Shown: positions 1 through 9,107, numbered from the stretch's first letter. The stretch: DNA of 64,000 nt from UBA4416 sp036676295 (GCA_036676295.1 JAKFDE010000062.1:1-64000); one strand, 5' to 3'. Numbers and translations: made by a program. The notes: generated from the sequence alone by a model not told the origin.

Positions 1-114
1 AAAGTACATATCCTTTTTCTAACCACCAAATTTATTTTCAAAAAAATTAAATCTTTTTTTAAATAAATTCTCCTACTCCTCTTTCCTCAAACAACCTTAT
101 CAATTAACGGGCTG

Positions 115-238
115 CAAATGTAAACATCTTTTCTTAATACCAAAGAAAAAATTTAACTTTTTTCTTTTTAATCGATTTTTACTTTAAAGCCTCTCAAATA
201 ACGGGGTGCAAATGTAATAATCTTTTCTTTACTTCAAA
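115..238 (-). promoter_or_regulatory. tandem strong promoters pointing out of the left edge
   Basis: Two near-identical Bacteroidota-type promoters lie 94 bp apart and read leftward. On the minus strand the first has TTTG (complement of 235-238), an 18-nt spacer and TACATTTG (complement of 209-216). The second has TTTG (141-144), an 18-nt spacer and TACATTTG (115-122). Each is followed by GCA(C/G)CCCGTTA. A third TTTGGTGG-like -33 element sits at 27-30, with its -7 box cut by the window edge. I know this arrangement from the region ahead of rRNA operons in this phylum; the promoted gene itself is outside the window. Confidence 0.6.
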
Positions 239-263
239 GGAAAAAAGAAAAATTAAAGACAAA

Positions 264-1775
264 TTATTTGATTTTATAGATGTATGTGGTTTGATTATCG
301 TTAACCGGATTTAAAAAGAACATGGTTTTATCAATAAAACTAGGTTCGATCGTCGTTACATAATGCAATGTAGGAAACCGTTTTCTTAAAGAATCAACAC
401 GCTCATTAATGTGCTCAGCCTGCATAAACACGACATAGTTCGGCCTTTCTGCTACCGGCAGTGTTTTATAAAAAGTTAATACACTATCTGCAGTAAAAAT
501 TTTAGTCAATCCAATGGTGGAACTCCAGTTTTGTAAATAATACTGCGGTGGCATCGTGAAATCATCCCTGTTAGAATCTTCGATGATTAGACGCACACAA
601 TCTTTTTGTTGCGCGATATAGCACATGGCTTCTACTCTATTACGTTTAGAATAAGAAAAAGTCAACACAGGTAGTAATAGCAGATTCAACACACAGCACA
701 CTATGACTGTATTTTTAAACCATTTTTTTATTTCCCAATTATATTTTTCGATAATCTGAAAGCCTCCAATTAATCCTAAAATAATAATGAAAGGAACTAC
801 AGGCAGTATGAAACGTTCTTGTTTATTAGGGAAATACGTATGAAACGCAAAGAATAAAAAAGTTGGCCAAAACAACAAGGCTTCTTTTTTCCAGTTTTTA
901 AAATAACCCGCAAACATTAAAATACTAATAGGCGGGATCAAAAGCCCTAATACCAAAGAAAGGTACATATGCCAGATGTCTACTCCATATACCGAAGCAT
1001 TGTCAATATTGTATTGAACATAAGCCATGAACTCTACAAATGGCTTGCCCCACACATAAATATCAGGAAGACCAAGCGTAATAAAAGCAGTGGTTAAAAA
1101 ACCAAATACAATGAGCAATAAACTTTTAAATGGTATGCGCATGATCAATAACGCTAAACCAAAACCAGCTGTGAATATGGACGATTGAAACCGAATGGTG
1201 AATGCAATAGCCAACATAACACCTGCTAATAGAGCATCTTTAGCAGAGATCTTAGAATCATTTTTTAAAACCAACCAGGTAGCAATAACCATTGGAGGAA
1301 TACAAACTGTTTCGATTAAATTACGCACACTTAAAAATGGCATAAACCAGTATAAAGCCAAGGCTACGCCTACCCATGAAGCTACTTTTAAATTTGATCT
1401 TTTGTAAGCTATTTTAAATCCATAATAAACAACTAGCAAGGACCATAATGCATGAAACAATCTGATAAAATATAATTTACCCTGAGGATCGGTTAAACCA
1501 CACATGGTAAAAAATTTCAAGATCAAAAAATGGATGCCGACATAAAAATAAGGATGCCCTTGTGGCTGCCTTGTCGGGTCTGACTCTGAAGGTAACCAAT
1601 AATTATAATCGGTGCCATCAACCCAAGATTGGGCAGCTTCCAATACTAAAAAATGGTCGTCGAAAAATCCAAAACCTTTGGAGAAAATCACTGCCAATAA
1701 ACGGCATATCAAGCCTGCAAAAATTGCAAATCGAAGAGGATGTGTATTGAAATAATTTTTAATAGAAACTATCAT
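264..1775 (-). CDS. GT22/GT39-like integral membrane glycosyltransferase
   Basis: This is a 503-residue polytopic membrane protein. It has an acidic FFDDH motif in the first periplasmic loop (residues 37-41) and, past mid-protein, the NKQERFILPVVPF stretch. The latter resembles the HKEERFxxP signature of ALG9/PIG-B-type GT22 mannosyltransferases, which use a lipid-linked sugar donor. The exact sugar and acceptor cannot be read from sequence. Its ATG overlaps the TAA of the upstream permease gene by one base (TAATG), so the two are translationally coupled and belong to the tgt operon. No clear terminator follows the stop; the outward promoters begin 26 bp downstream. Confidence 0.65.
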   Translation of the reverse strand: MIVSIKNYFNTHPLRFAIFAGLICRLLAVIFSKGFGFFDDHFLVLEAAQSWVDGTDYNYWLPSESDPTRQPQGHPYFYVGIHFLILKFFTMCGLTDPQGKLYFIRLFHALWSLLVVYYGFKIAYKRSNLKVASWVGVALALYWFMPFLSVRNLIETVCIPPMVIATWLVLKNDSKISAKDALLAGVMLAIAFTIRFQSSIFTAGFGLALLIMRIPFKSLLLIVFGFLTTAFITLGLPDIYVWGKPFVEFMAYVQYNIDNASVYGVDIWHMYLSLVLGLLIPPISILMFAGYFKNWKKEALLFWPTFLFFAFHTYFPNKQERFILPVVPFIIILGLIGGFQIIEKYNWEIKKWFKNTVIVCCVLNLLLLPVLTFSYSKRNRVEAMCYIAQQKDCVRLIIEDSNRDDFTMPPQYYLQNWSSTIGLTKIFTADSVLTFYKTLPVAERPNYVVFMQAEHINERVDSLRKRFPTLHYVTTIEPSFIDKTMFFLNPVNDNQTTYIYKIK

Positions 1776-2899
1776 TATTGTTGGGCTTTTTTATAAAGAA
1801 TAAATGCTACAAACGAAAAAATAATATTTGGTATCCAAACAGCGATTATTGGCTTAGCCATGCCTGATGTAGCAAAGGTTGTAGAGATGTGCATGAATAG
1901 AATATACATACAACTAAGCACCAAGCCCAAGGCTATATGTAAACCAACTCCGCCTCTAATTTTACGTGATGAAATTGACACACCAATAATAGTTAAGATA
2001 AAAGTAGCAAAAGGAAAAGCCGTTCGTTTATACATTTCTACCTCAAAAAATTCAATACGACTAGAGCCTTTTAGTTTTTCTTTGATAATGTATTCTCTTA
2101 GCTCGAAAAAAGGCATCACTTCAATTTTACTTTCAAAACGAGCCATATCTTTTGGCACAAAATCAATCTTCAATTTTTGAGATGGATAAAATGAATGGAT
2201 TTCTTTATACACAAATTTCGTCTTACCATTTTTTAAAGTATCAGATAACTCCGTATAAATTAATTTTCGCTCGAATACATTTGTTAAATTCCATGTTCCA
2301 CTAACGCTATCCCATTTCATATTTTCGGCCTTTAACATTGAAATTTGTCGATTATTTACCGTTTTTTCTATTGAAATTTGATTAGCGAAATTGTTATGGT
2401 TATCATAACTACCCATGTATAATGTAGTACCAGGAGCAATTTGTCGGTGAATATTTATATCCTCAGTATTATAACCGTTGTTAATGTACTTATCTTCAAA
2501 AGCAATTCGTACTCTATTGGCATTAGGAATAATAAAATGGTTTAACGCCAAAGAAGACGCTGTGATAAGACCAGCGCCAATCATATACGGCCTTAAAATT
2601 CTTTTAAAACTAGTGCCACTTGATAAAATAGCCACAAACTCTGTTTTATACGCCATTTTAGAGGTAAATAAAATAACGGCAATAAAAGTGAACAGAGGGC
2701 TAAACAAATTACCGTAATATGGAATAAAATTAAGGTAATGATCAAAAATAATTTCTCTTAAAGGAATTTTTTCAGCGATGAAATCCTGTAATTTTTCAGA
2801 AATATCAAATACAATAAATATAGCCAACATCAACGTAATTGAAAACACAAAGGTTCCAATGAATCGACGAAGTATGTATTTATCTAATATTTTAAGCAT
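1775..2899 (-). CDS. LptF/LptG (YjgP/YjgQ) family permease
   Basis: The 374-residue product has the family layout: a membrane-embedded N-terminal part of about three helices (residues 10-120), a long periplasmic beta-rich domain (about 120-270), and three C-terminal helices (about 285-370). LptF and LptG form the membrane half of the LptB2FG transporter that extracts lipopolysaccharide from the inner membrane. From sequence alone I cannot say whether this is F or G. The start ATG overlaps the stop of tgt by one base, and its own stop overlaps the next gene in the same way. A tgt-permease pairing is familiar in Bacteroidota. Confidence 0.85.
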   Translation of the reverse strand: MLKILDKYILRRFIGTFVFSITLMLAIFIVFDISEKLQDFIAEKIPLREIIFDHYLNFIPYYGNLFSPLFTFIAVILFTSKMAYKTEFVAILSSGTSFKRILRPYMIGAGLITASSLALNHFIIPNANRVRIAFEDKYINNGYNTEDINIHRQIAPGTTLYMGSYDNHNNFANQISIEKTVNNRQISMLKAENMKWDSVSGTWNLTNVFERKLIYTELSDTLKNGKTKFVYKEIHSFYPSQKLKIDFVPKDMARFESKIEVMPFFELREYIIKEKLKGSSRIEFFEVEMYKRTAFPFATFILTIIGVSISSRKIRGGVGLHIALGLVLSCMYILFMHISTTFATSGMAKPIIAVWIPNIIFSFVAFILYKKAQQ

Positions 2900-4029
2900 T
2901 ACAAACGTTGCCCTAATTGTTTTACCATTTTATTTTTCCAATCGTAAAAAGTGCCATCAATGATTCTATTTCGGGCTTCGGTTACTAGCCATAAGTAAAA
3001 AGCTAAATTGTGAATACTGGCAATTTGTGCTCCTAAAAACTCATTACAATGTACTAAATGACGAAGGTATGCTTTAGAATATTCTCTATCGACATAACTT
3101 GTACCATTCTCATCTAATGGAGAAAAGTCATTTTTCCATTTTTCGTTTTTAATATTAATGATGCCATTTTGTGTAAACAACAGGCCGTGACGCGCATTAC
3201 GAGTAGGCATTACACAATCAAACATATCCACACCCAATGCAATGCTTTCTAAAATATTTATTGGCGTACCTACTCCCATTAAATAACGAGGTTTATCTGC
3301 GGGTAAAATATCACAAACTACTTCGGTCATCGCATACATATCTTCGGCAGGTTCGCCAACTGATAAACCACCGATGGCATTACCTTCTGCATTTTTTGAA
3401 GCAATATACTCGGCAGATTGCATACGCAGATCTTTAAACACAGAGCCTTGTACAATAGGAAACAATGCCTGAGAATAACCATACTTTGGATCAGTTTCAT
3501 TGAAACGCTTTATACATCTATCCAACCAACGATGTGTTAATCCTAAAGAGTTTTTAGCGTATTTGTATTCGCAAGGATAAGGTGTACATTCATCAAAAGC
3601 CATCATGATATCAGCTCCAATGGTACGTTCTATGTCCATTACATTTTCGGGTGTAAATAAATGTTTACTTCCGTCAATATGAGATTTAAATGTTGCTCCT
3701 TCTTCTGTTAGCTTACGTTGAGCTGCTAATGAAAATACCTGGTAACCACCACTGTCCGTTAATAATGGTCTGTCCCAACCATTAAATTTATGTAAACCAC
3801 CGGCGCCTTCCAGCACCTCTAAACCCGGACGTAAATACAAATGGTAAGTATTTCCTAATATGATCTGAGCCTTAATATCTTCTTTTAATTCGTGTTGATG
3901 CACTGCTTTTACAGTAGCAGCAGTACCAACCGGCATGAATATAGGAGTTTGTATTGGCCCATGATCGGTTTCAATAATTCCGGCTCGGGCTTTTGATTGA
4001 GAATCTTTATGAAGGAGCGTAAATTTCAA
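2899..4029 (-). CDS. tgt: queuine/preQ1 tRNA-guanine transglycosylase
   Basis: Tgt exchanges guanine for preQ1 at position 34 of GUN-anticodon tRNAs in queuosine synthesis. The 376 residues contain TDSGGYQVFS (Asp92, base recognition) and FDCVMPTRNARHG (Asp271, nucleophile). The CxCxxC zinc cluster of textbook bacterial Tgt is missing: the aligned stretch (residues 306-316) reads SPLDENGTSYV, although His340 is kept. I believe this loss is shared by other Bacteroidota Tgt proteins. The start codon is TTG; the next residues, KFTLLHKDS, fit the usual N-terminus and no in-frame ATG lies close upstream. First gene of the operon with the permease and the glycosyltransferase. Confidence 0.93.
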   Translation of the reverse strand: MKFTLLHKDSQSKARAGIIETDHGPIQTPIFMPVGTAATVKAVHQHELKEDIKAQIILGNTYHLYLRPGLEVLEGAGGLHKFNGWDRPLLTDSGGYQVFSLAAQRKLTEEGATFKSHIDGSKHLFTPENVMDIERTIGADIMMAFDECTPYPCEYKYAKNSLGLTHRWLDRCIKRFNETDPKYGYSQALFPIVQGSVFKDLRMQSAEYIASKNAEGNAIGGLSVGEPAEDMYAMTEVVCDILPADKPRYLMGVGTPINILESIALGVDMFDCVMPTRNARHGLLFTQNGIINIKNEKWKNDFSPLDENGTSYVDREYSKAYLRHLVHCNEFLGAQIASIHNLAFYLWLVTEARNRIIDGTFYDWKNKMVKQLGQRL

Positions 4030-4146
4030 AGTATAAATTTTAGTTGGTAAAGATACATTTTTTAGTTAGTGAGATAATGAATTAGAAATTTAGAGCGTTA
4101 AAAAATTAAAATGATTAAACCTGTATTCTTACCGACCTCACCCTAA

Positions 4147-4167
4147 CCCTCTCCTATAAGGAGAGGG
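4147..4167. repeat. REP-like palindrome
   Basis: Perfect 9-bp inverted repeat CCCTCTCCT-ATA-AGGAGAGGG inside a GC-rich patch (CCTCACCCTAA just before it), unlike the AT-rich surroundings. It lies between the divergent genes tgt and the secreted protein. It resembles intergenic REP-like elements scattered through many Bacteroidota genomes; compare the elements at 28880, 30292 and 42774. Confidence 0.6.
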
Positions 4168-4240
4168 GATTTTACCAGTTATTGGCAAAAATTAACCAGT
4201 TACCAAACGCAAATGTAAAGTTCTGTTAAATTATAGTTTA

Positions 4241-4256
4241 TGGCACAAGCCTTGAA
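4241..4256 (+). promoter_or_regulatory. sigma-54-like -24/-12 promoter
   Basis: TGGCAC-AAGCC-TTGAA matches the RpoN consensus TGGCAC-N5-TTGCA except for one base in the -12 element. The spacing is exact, and the expected start of transcription (near 4267) would leave a leader of about 22 nt before the ATG at 4289. No upstream activator site was identified. Confidence 0.45.
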
Positions 4257-4288
4257 AACAGTATATCAAACAACAAAACATAGAAATT

Positions 4289-5092
4289 ATGAAAACCTCA
4301 ATTAAAACATTAACTACTATTTGTGCGGTAGTAATTAGTTTAAGTGCAACAGCTCAACATAGGTCTCGTGGAAATGAACCTCAACCAAAAAATAACAACC
4401 AAAACAACAAACATGTTTATGCTTCCAACCATCATTATGGTGGACCAAACTGGGGTGGACCACACGTAAATGTTGTTATTGGCGGGTATCCAAATTATGG
4501 TGGCGGATATTATTATTACGGAAACAACTATGGAAATCATTATAGTATTAAAAAAGCTGCAAGAAACTCAATCAGACAATCAGCTCAAGTAATTGGTCAA
4601 GCCCTTCAATTTTCTGATTGGAATGATATGTACTCACCTTGGTTAGCCAAAGCTATTCGTCACCAACAATATGCTAAGCAATTATATTTTTGGGGTGATT
4701 ATGCCGGAGCTTTAAATCATGCTGAACGTGCCGGTTTCTTAGCCTGGAATACATTAAGTTATTTTAATAACGCTTATGGATATGATGATGGTTTTGCCGG
4801 AAGCAATTATCCAAACCCTTATACTGACCCTAATAACCCATATTACAGACAAAGTAATCCTAACGGGTCTGGCAACAATGTAACGCCTAACGGCAATACA
4901 AATACAGGTGATGACAGTGATTTTGGTTACAGAAAAAGTAATCCTGATACTAAACCAAATGAAAAGATGAGTTCTGATCCAAATGCCGAGCGAAAAATGG
5001 CTAAAGAAGAAATTGATAATACGTTGCCTCAAAATAAAATGAGTGATAAAGAATTATTAAAAACTTCGGTGAAAGATCTGGATATTGAGTAA
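4289..5092 (+). CDS. secreted Gly/Tyr/Asn-rich protein of unknown function
   Basis: I do not recognise this 267-residue protein. It starts with a Sec signal peptide (residues 1-22, ending SLSATAQ). Then come a low-complexity Asn/His-rich stretch and a Gly/Tyr-rich stretch (to about residue 85), a compact helical part (about 85-160) with an Ala-rich WGDYAGALNHAERAGFLAW helix pair reminiscent of one TPR-like hairpin, and a polar disordered tail rich in Asn, Pro, Asp and Lys. It is probably periplasmic or surface exposed. It stands alone, preceded by a sigma-54-like promoter and followed by a clear terminator. Confidence 0.75.
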   Translation: MKTSIKTLTTICAVVISLSATAQHRSRGNEPQPKNNNQNNKHVYASNHHYGGPNWGGPHVNVVIGGYPNYGGGYYYYGNNYGNHYSIKKAARNSIRQSAQVIGQALQFSDWNDMYSPWLAKAIRHQQYAKQLYFWGDYAGALNHAERAGFLAWNTLSYFNNAYGYDDGFAGSNYPNPYTDPNNPYYRQSNPNGSGNNVTPNGNTNTGDDSDFGYRKSNPDTKPNEKMSSDPNAERKMAKEEIDNTLPQNKMSDKELLKTSVKDLDIE

Positions 5093-5117
5093 ATAAAATA
5101 GAACAATTCCTAAACGT

Positions 5118-5151
5118 AAAATCCCTGTACCAAATGGTGCAGGGATTTTTT
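5118..5151 (+). terminator. intrinsic terminator after the secreted protein gene
   Basis: AATCCCTG-tACC-aaat-GGTg-CAGGGATT hairpin followed by a T run, 26 bp after the stop codon at 5092. Confidence 0.85.
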
Positions 5152-5166
5152 AGTTATATTTAAGCC

Positions 5167-6762
5167 GTGATTTACAGACTTCCAAATTTTATATTAGCCA
5201 TTATTAGTGCTTTATTACTGAGTGCAGGATGGTTCTCTCCATTTACCATTTTTATCTTTTTTGCTTTAGTTCCATTATTGGTTATTGAAGATAAAATTTC
5301 AAACTCAACCACTATAAAACGTAGACGTTTAGCCTTAACAGGTTTAAGTTACCTCACGTTTTTTGTGTGGAATTTATCCGTAAGCTGGTGGATCTATTAT
5401 GCTTCGCTCGGTGGAGCCGCTATGGCTATTATTTGCAACGCTATATTAATGAGTGTTGTATTTATGATTTGGCGTAATTTAAAACGCAGAATTAATAAGC
5501 CTTGGGCCATTTGGTTGTTGATACCTATTTGGTTAGGATTTGAATATGGACATACGTTATGGGATTTAACCTGGACCTGGTTAACATTAGGCAATGCGTT
5601 TGCCTTTACACATAATTGGGTGCAATGGTATGAATTTACAGGAACTTCAGGAGGAAGTTTATGGATATTAGTAGTAAATATTTTAGTTTTTAATTTGATC
5701 AAAAACAATAATTACGAACTTAAACAATTAGCTAAACCTATCGGCGTTATTGTTATTCCGATTGTTGTTTCTTTTTTGATCTTAGCTTTTGAACCACAAT
5801 CAGAAAACCTTAACCAACGGACTTATAAAACAGTTATTGTACAACCCAATGTGGATCCGTATAACGAAAAATTTTATTTTGAACCCGAGATACAATTACA
5901 GAATTTATTAAAACAAATTGCCGGAAAGCTTGATTCTACCGTTGATTTTTTAGTTTTACCTGAAACCTATTTAACTGAGAATATTGCTGAAGGTCATGAA
6001 AACGATTCTCCTTCTCTGCATTTTTTAGATGATAGTCTTTTAAAAAAATATCCTCAACTAACAATTATTACTGGCGCTAACACTGTTTATATTTATAAAC
6101 CGGGCGAAACAATCAGTGCAACAGCTACAAAATTCAGTAAAGCAAATGAATATTTAGATTCGTATAATACCGGTATGCAATTAAATCATGATGGTATAGT
6201 TACTTATCATAAATCAAAATTAGTACCCGGTGTAGAAAAAATGCCTTTTCCTGCGTTATTTAAACCTTTAGAAAGTCTAGCGATTGATTTAGGTGGAACT
6301 ATGGGAAGCCTTGGTACACAAACAGAACGTACTGTTTTCTTTAACCATAACAAACAAGTGGGTATTGCACCGGTTATTTGTTATGAAAGCGTGTATCCTG
6401 ATTATGTAGCTGATTACATTCGCAATGGCGCTAATTTTATCTTCATTTTAACCAATGATGGTTGGTGGGAAAATACACCCGGCCACAAGCAACATTTAGC
6501 TTATGCTAAACTAAGAGCCATTGAAACCCGCAGAGAAATTGCCCGTTGTGCCAATACCGGTATTTCTTGTTTTATTACTCCTTACGGTGAAATTGAACAA
6601 GCTACTCCTTATTGGGAAGAAGCCATTATTACTAAAGAAATGACGCCACATAATGAACAAACCTTTTTTGTACGATTTGGTGACCTGATCTCTTATAGTT
6701 CTTCAATATTGGCAATTTTATTGGTTATCTGGAGTCAAATATTACGTTTTAAAAAGTCTTAA
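5167..6762 (+). CDS. lnt: apolipoprotein N-acyltransferase
   Basis: Lnt adds the third acyl chain to the N-terminal cysteine of lipoproteins in the inner membrane. The 531-residue product has an N-terminal block of hydrophobic helices (1-210), a nitrilase-like periplasmic domain and one C-terminal helix. The catalytic triad is visible: Glu266 in LPETYL, Lys349 in YHKSKLVP, and Cys405 in PVICYES, followed by TNDGWW. The start codon is GTG at 5167; an in-frame TAA six bases upstream excludes a longer protein. The gene lies just after the terminator of its upstream neighbour and 85 bp before lpdA. Confidence 0.93.
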   Translation: MIYRLPNFILAIISALLLSAGWFSPFTIFIFFALVPLLVIEDKISNSTTIKRRRLALTGLSYLTFFVWNLSVSWWIYYASLGGAAMAIICNAILMSVVFMIWRNLKRRINKPWAIWLLIPIWLGFEYGHTLWDLTWTWLTLGNAFAFTHNWVQWYEFTGTSGGSLWILVVNILVFNLIKNNNYELKQLAKPIGVIVIPIVVSFLILAFEPQSENLNQRTYKTVIVQPNVDPYNEKFYFEPEIQLQNLLKQIAGKLDSTVDFLVLPETYLTENIAEGHENDSPSLHFLDDSLLKKYPQLTIITGANTVYIYKPGETISATATKFSKANEYLDSYNTGMQLNHDGIVTYHKSKLVPGVEKMPFPALFKPLESLAIDLGGTMGSLGTQTERTVFFNHNKQVGIAPVICYESVYPDYVADYIRNGANFIFILTNDGWWENTPGHKQHLAYAKLRAIETRREIARCANTGISCFITPYGEIEQATPYWEEAIITKEMTPHNEQTFFVRFGDLISYSSSILAILLVIWSQILRFKKS

Positions 6763-6847
6763 TTATTAGTAAATTTGGTGTCGTAAAAAACTAACCCGCT
6801 TACGCAAAGCTTCAGCGGATAAAACTTAAAACAAACAAACACTATAT

Positions 6848-8254
6848 ATGGAAAAATTTGATGTGGCCATTATTGGCTCAGGCCCTGGAGGATATGTTGC
6901 TGCTATTCGTTGTGCGCAATTAGGAATGAAAACAGCTTTAATTGAAAAGTATAACACACTTGGTGGCACTTGCTTAAATGTAGGTTGTATTCCTTCTAAA
7001 GCATTATTAGATTCTTCGGAACATTTCTTTAATGCAGTTCATCATTTTGAAGAACATGGTATTGAAGTGAAATCTCCAAAGGTTAATATCAAACAAATGA
7101 TCGAACGTAAACGTGGAGTTGTGAAAATGACTTGCGATGGGATCAACTTTTTGATGAAGAAAAATAAAATTACGGTTTACACAGGTGTTGGTAGTTTCGA
7201 ATCTAAAACTGTAATCAACATTGCTAAAGCTGATGGATCTAAAGAACAGATTGAATTTGCAAAAGCAATTATTGCAACAGGCTCAAAACCATCTTCGTTA
7301 CCTGGAATTGAAATTGATAAAAAACGCATCATCACTTCGACTGAAGCTTTAGAGATGACTGAAGTTCCAAAACACTTAATTGTAATTGGCGGTGGTGTGA
7401 TTGGTTTAGAATTAGGAAGCGTGTATGCACGTATAGGTTCAAAAGTATCGGTGGTTGAATTTATGGACCGTTTGATTCCAACAATGGATGCCGGCTTAGG
7501 AAAAGAATTACAACGTGTGATGAAAAAAGATCTGAAAGTAGAATTTTTCATGAAACACAAAGTAGAAAGCGTTGTAGCAAAAGGTAAAGAAGTTACTGTG
7601 ACTGCTGACAACGGTAAAGGAGAAAAAATTGAAATTAAAGGAGATTATGTATTAATGGCTGTTGGTCGTAAACCATATACCGAAGGATTGAATTTAGAAA
7701 AAGCAGGCGTTAAATTAGATGCCCGTGGAAAAGTTGAAGTGGATGCACATTTAAAAACAAGCGCTGATAATATTTATGCGATTGGCGATGTTGTTGTAGG
7801 CGCTATGTTAGCTCACAAGGCTGAAGAAGAAGGTGTGTTTGTTGCAGAACAAATGGCCGGCCAAAAACCACACATCAATCATAATTTAATTCCGGGTGTA
7901 GTTTATACATGGCCTGAAGTTGCTGCTGTTGGGCAAACAGAAGAACAATTAAAAGAAAAAGGCATTAAATACAAAGTAGGTTCTTTCCCATTTAAAGCTA
8001 GTGGCAGAGCTCGCGCAAGTATGGATACCGATGGTTTTGTAAAAGTATTAGCTGATGAAACAACAGATGAAGTTTTAGGTGTACATATGATCGGGCCACG
8101 TACCGCAGATATGATCGCAGAAGCAGTAGTTGCAATGGAATTCAGAGCAAGTGCTGAAGACATTTCTCGTATCTGTCACGCGCATCCAACATTTACAGAA
8201 AGCTTAAAAGAAGCTGCTTTAGATGCAACAGGTAAACGTGCTTTACACATTTAA
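6848..8254 (+). CDS. lpdA: dihydrolipoyl dehydrogenase (E3)
   Basis: E3 reoxidises the dihydrolipoyl arm of 2-oxo acid dehydrogenase complexes (and the glycine cleavage H protein) with NAD+. In the 468 residues one sees the N-terminal FAD GxGxxG (IGSGPGG), the redox disulfide GGTCLNVGC (Cys42, Cys47), a second GxGxxG (IGGGVIG) for NAD, and the C-terminal dimer motif HAHPTFTE with catalytic His446 and Glu451. Length is normal for the family. It is not adjacent to an E1 or E2 gene; an E2 gene lies at 61630-62973, so E3 is probably shared. A terminator follows. Confidence 0.96.
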   Translation: MEKFDVAIIGSGPGGYVAAIRCAQLGMKTALIEKYNTLGGTCLNVGCIPSKALLDSSEHFFNAVHHFEEHGIEVKSPKVNIKQMIERKRGVVKMTCDGINFLMKKNKITVYTGVGSFESKTVINIAKADGSKEQIEFAKAIIATGSKPSSLPGIEIDKKRIITSTEALEMTEVPKHLIVIGGGVIGLELGSVYARIGSKVSVVEFMDRLIPTMDAGLGKELQRVMKKDLKVEFFMKHKVESVVAKGKEVTVTADNGKGEKIEIKGDYVLMAVGRKPYTEGLNLEKAGVKLDARGKVEVDAHLKTSADNIYAIGDVVVGAMLAHKAEEEGVFVAEQMAGQKPHINHNLIPGVVYTWPEVAAVGQTEEQLKEKGIKYKVGSFPFKASGRARASMDTDGFVKVLADETTDEVLGVHMIGPRTADMIAEAVVAMEFRASAEDISRICHAHPTFTESLKEAALDATGKRALHI

Positions 8255-8287
8255 GAACAGATAAAAGATTAATGATATAAGATAAAA

Positions 8288-8317
8288 GACAGGTTAATTT
8301 TAATCTGTCTTTTTTTA
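8288..8317 (+). terminator. intrinsic terminator after lpdA
   Basis: GACAG-gTTAAttTTAAt-CTGTC hairpin followed by an uninterrupted T run, 34 bp after the lpdA stop. Confidence 0.75.
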
Positions 8318-8332
8318 TTTAAACATAAAATA

Positions 8333-8857
8333 ATGACTGAAGAATTAGATCCAAAAATTTATCCAATAGGAAAAGTAAATCAAGTAGAATTCACAAAGGA
8401 CATTCTATATCGTTCTATTATGATGATAGAAGCGGCTCCTGTGAGCTTGCGTCAACGCATTTCAACTTTAAATGAAGAAGAATTGGAATTAACATACAGA
8501 GACGGTGGCTGGACAGTGAGGCAAATTGTGCATCATTTGGCAGATTCTCATATGAATATGTGGATCAGAGTGAAACATACTTTAAGTCAAGAAAATCCTA
8601 CTATTCAACCCTATGATCAAAATGCCTGGGCGGATTCAAAAGATTATAAAACTGCGTCGCTTGAAAGTTCTTTATTAATATTTGAAGGGATTCAATCACG
8701 TTTTTCAAACTTATTAAAAACAATGAGTGAAGCTGATTTTAAAAGAACTTATTTTCATCCGGAGTATAAAAAAACATTTACGTTATCCGAAGTTACTCAA
8801 TTGTATGCCTGGCATGGCATGCATCATTTAGCACAAATAGAAGGTATCTTTAAATAA
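8333..8857 (+). CDS. DinB-like metal-dependent thiol transferase (YfiT/BstA family)
   Basis: The 174-residue protein is a DinB/YfiT four-helix bundle. The three-His metal site is evident in HHLADSH (about residues 66-72) and HGMHH (about 163-167). The opening DPKIYPIGK and the GGWTVRQIVHHLADSHMN block are typical of proteins annotated as bacillithiol transferase BstA, which conjugates bacillithiol to electrophiles. Whether this organism makes bacillithiol cannot be judged here. The gene is monocistronic between two terminators. Confidence 0.8.
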   Translation: MTEELDPKIYPIGKVNQVEFTKDILYRSIMMIEAAPVSLRQRISTLNEEELELTYRDGGWTVRQIVHHLADSHMNMWIRVKHTLSQENPTIQPYDQNAWADSKDYKTASLESSLLIFEGIQSRFSNLLKTMSEADFKRTYFHPEYKKTFTLSEVTQLYAWHGMHHLAQIEGIFK

Positions 8858-8860
8858 AAA

Positions 8861-8890
8861 AATCCCTCAAGTATTATGCTTGAGGGATTC
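8861..8890. terminator. bidirectional terminator
   Basis: AATCCCTCAAG-tattatg-CTTGAGGGATT, a perfect 11-bp stem between convergent genes, flanked by an A run on the left and a T-rich stretch on the right. Confidence 0.85.
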
Positions 8891-8909
8891 TTTATTTATA
8901 ATTTAAGGG

Positions 8910-9107
8910 TTATTTTAAAAACGTATCAATTGAATAAATATTCTCTACGAGAATATGTTCAATTAAATTAGTTAATTGGCTTTCGTCATTAGCCACTATT
9001 TCTGTAGCAGGAATAAATCTAATTCTTCCTTCCTGTTCACCTTCTATTATAGTTCCGTACTTTCTGATGCCATTCTTTAGAATGATCATTGCCTGTATCG
9101 TATTCAT
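8910..9107 (-). CDS. small protein of unknown function with a strong Shine-Dalgarno
   Basis: I do not recognise this 65-residue protein (MNTIQAMIILKNGIRKYGTI...). Its pattern of short beta strands followed by an acidic C-terminal half suggests a small soluble fold. The start at 9107 is chosen because AAGGAGG lies five bases upstream, a textbook Shine-Dalgarno sequence, which is uncommon in Bacteroidota. An in-frame ATG at 9149 would add 14 residues and place that element inside the gene. It is downstream of trxA on the same strand but separated from it by a terminator. Confidence 0.65.
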   Translation of the reverse strand: MNTIQAMIILKNGIRKYGTIIEGEQEGRIRFIPATEIVANDESQLTNLIEHILVENIYSIDTFLK

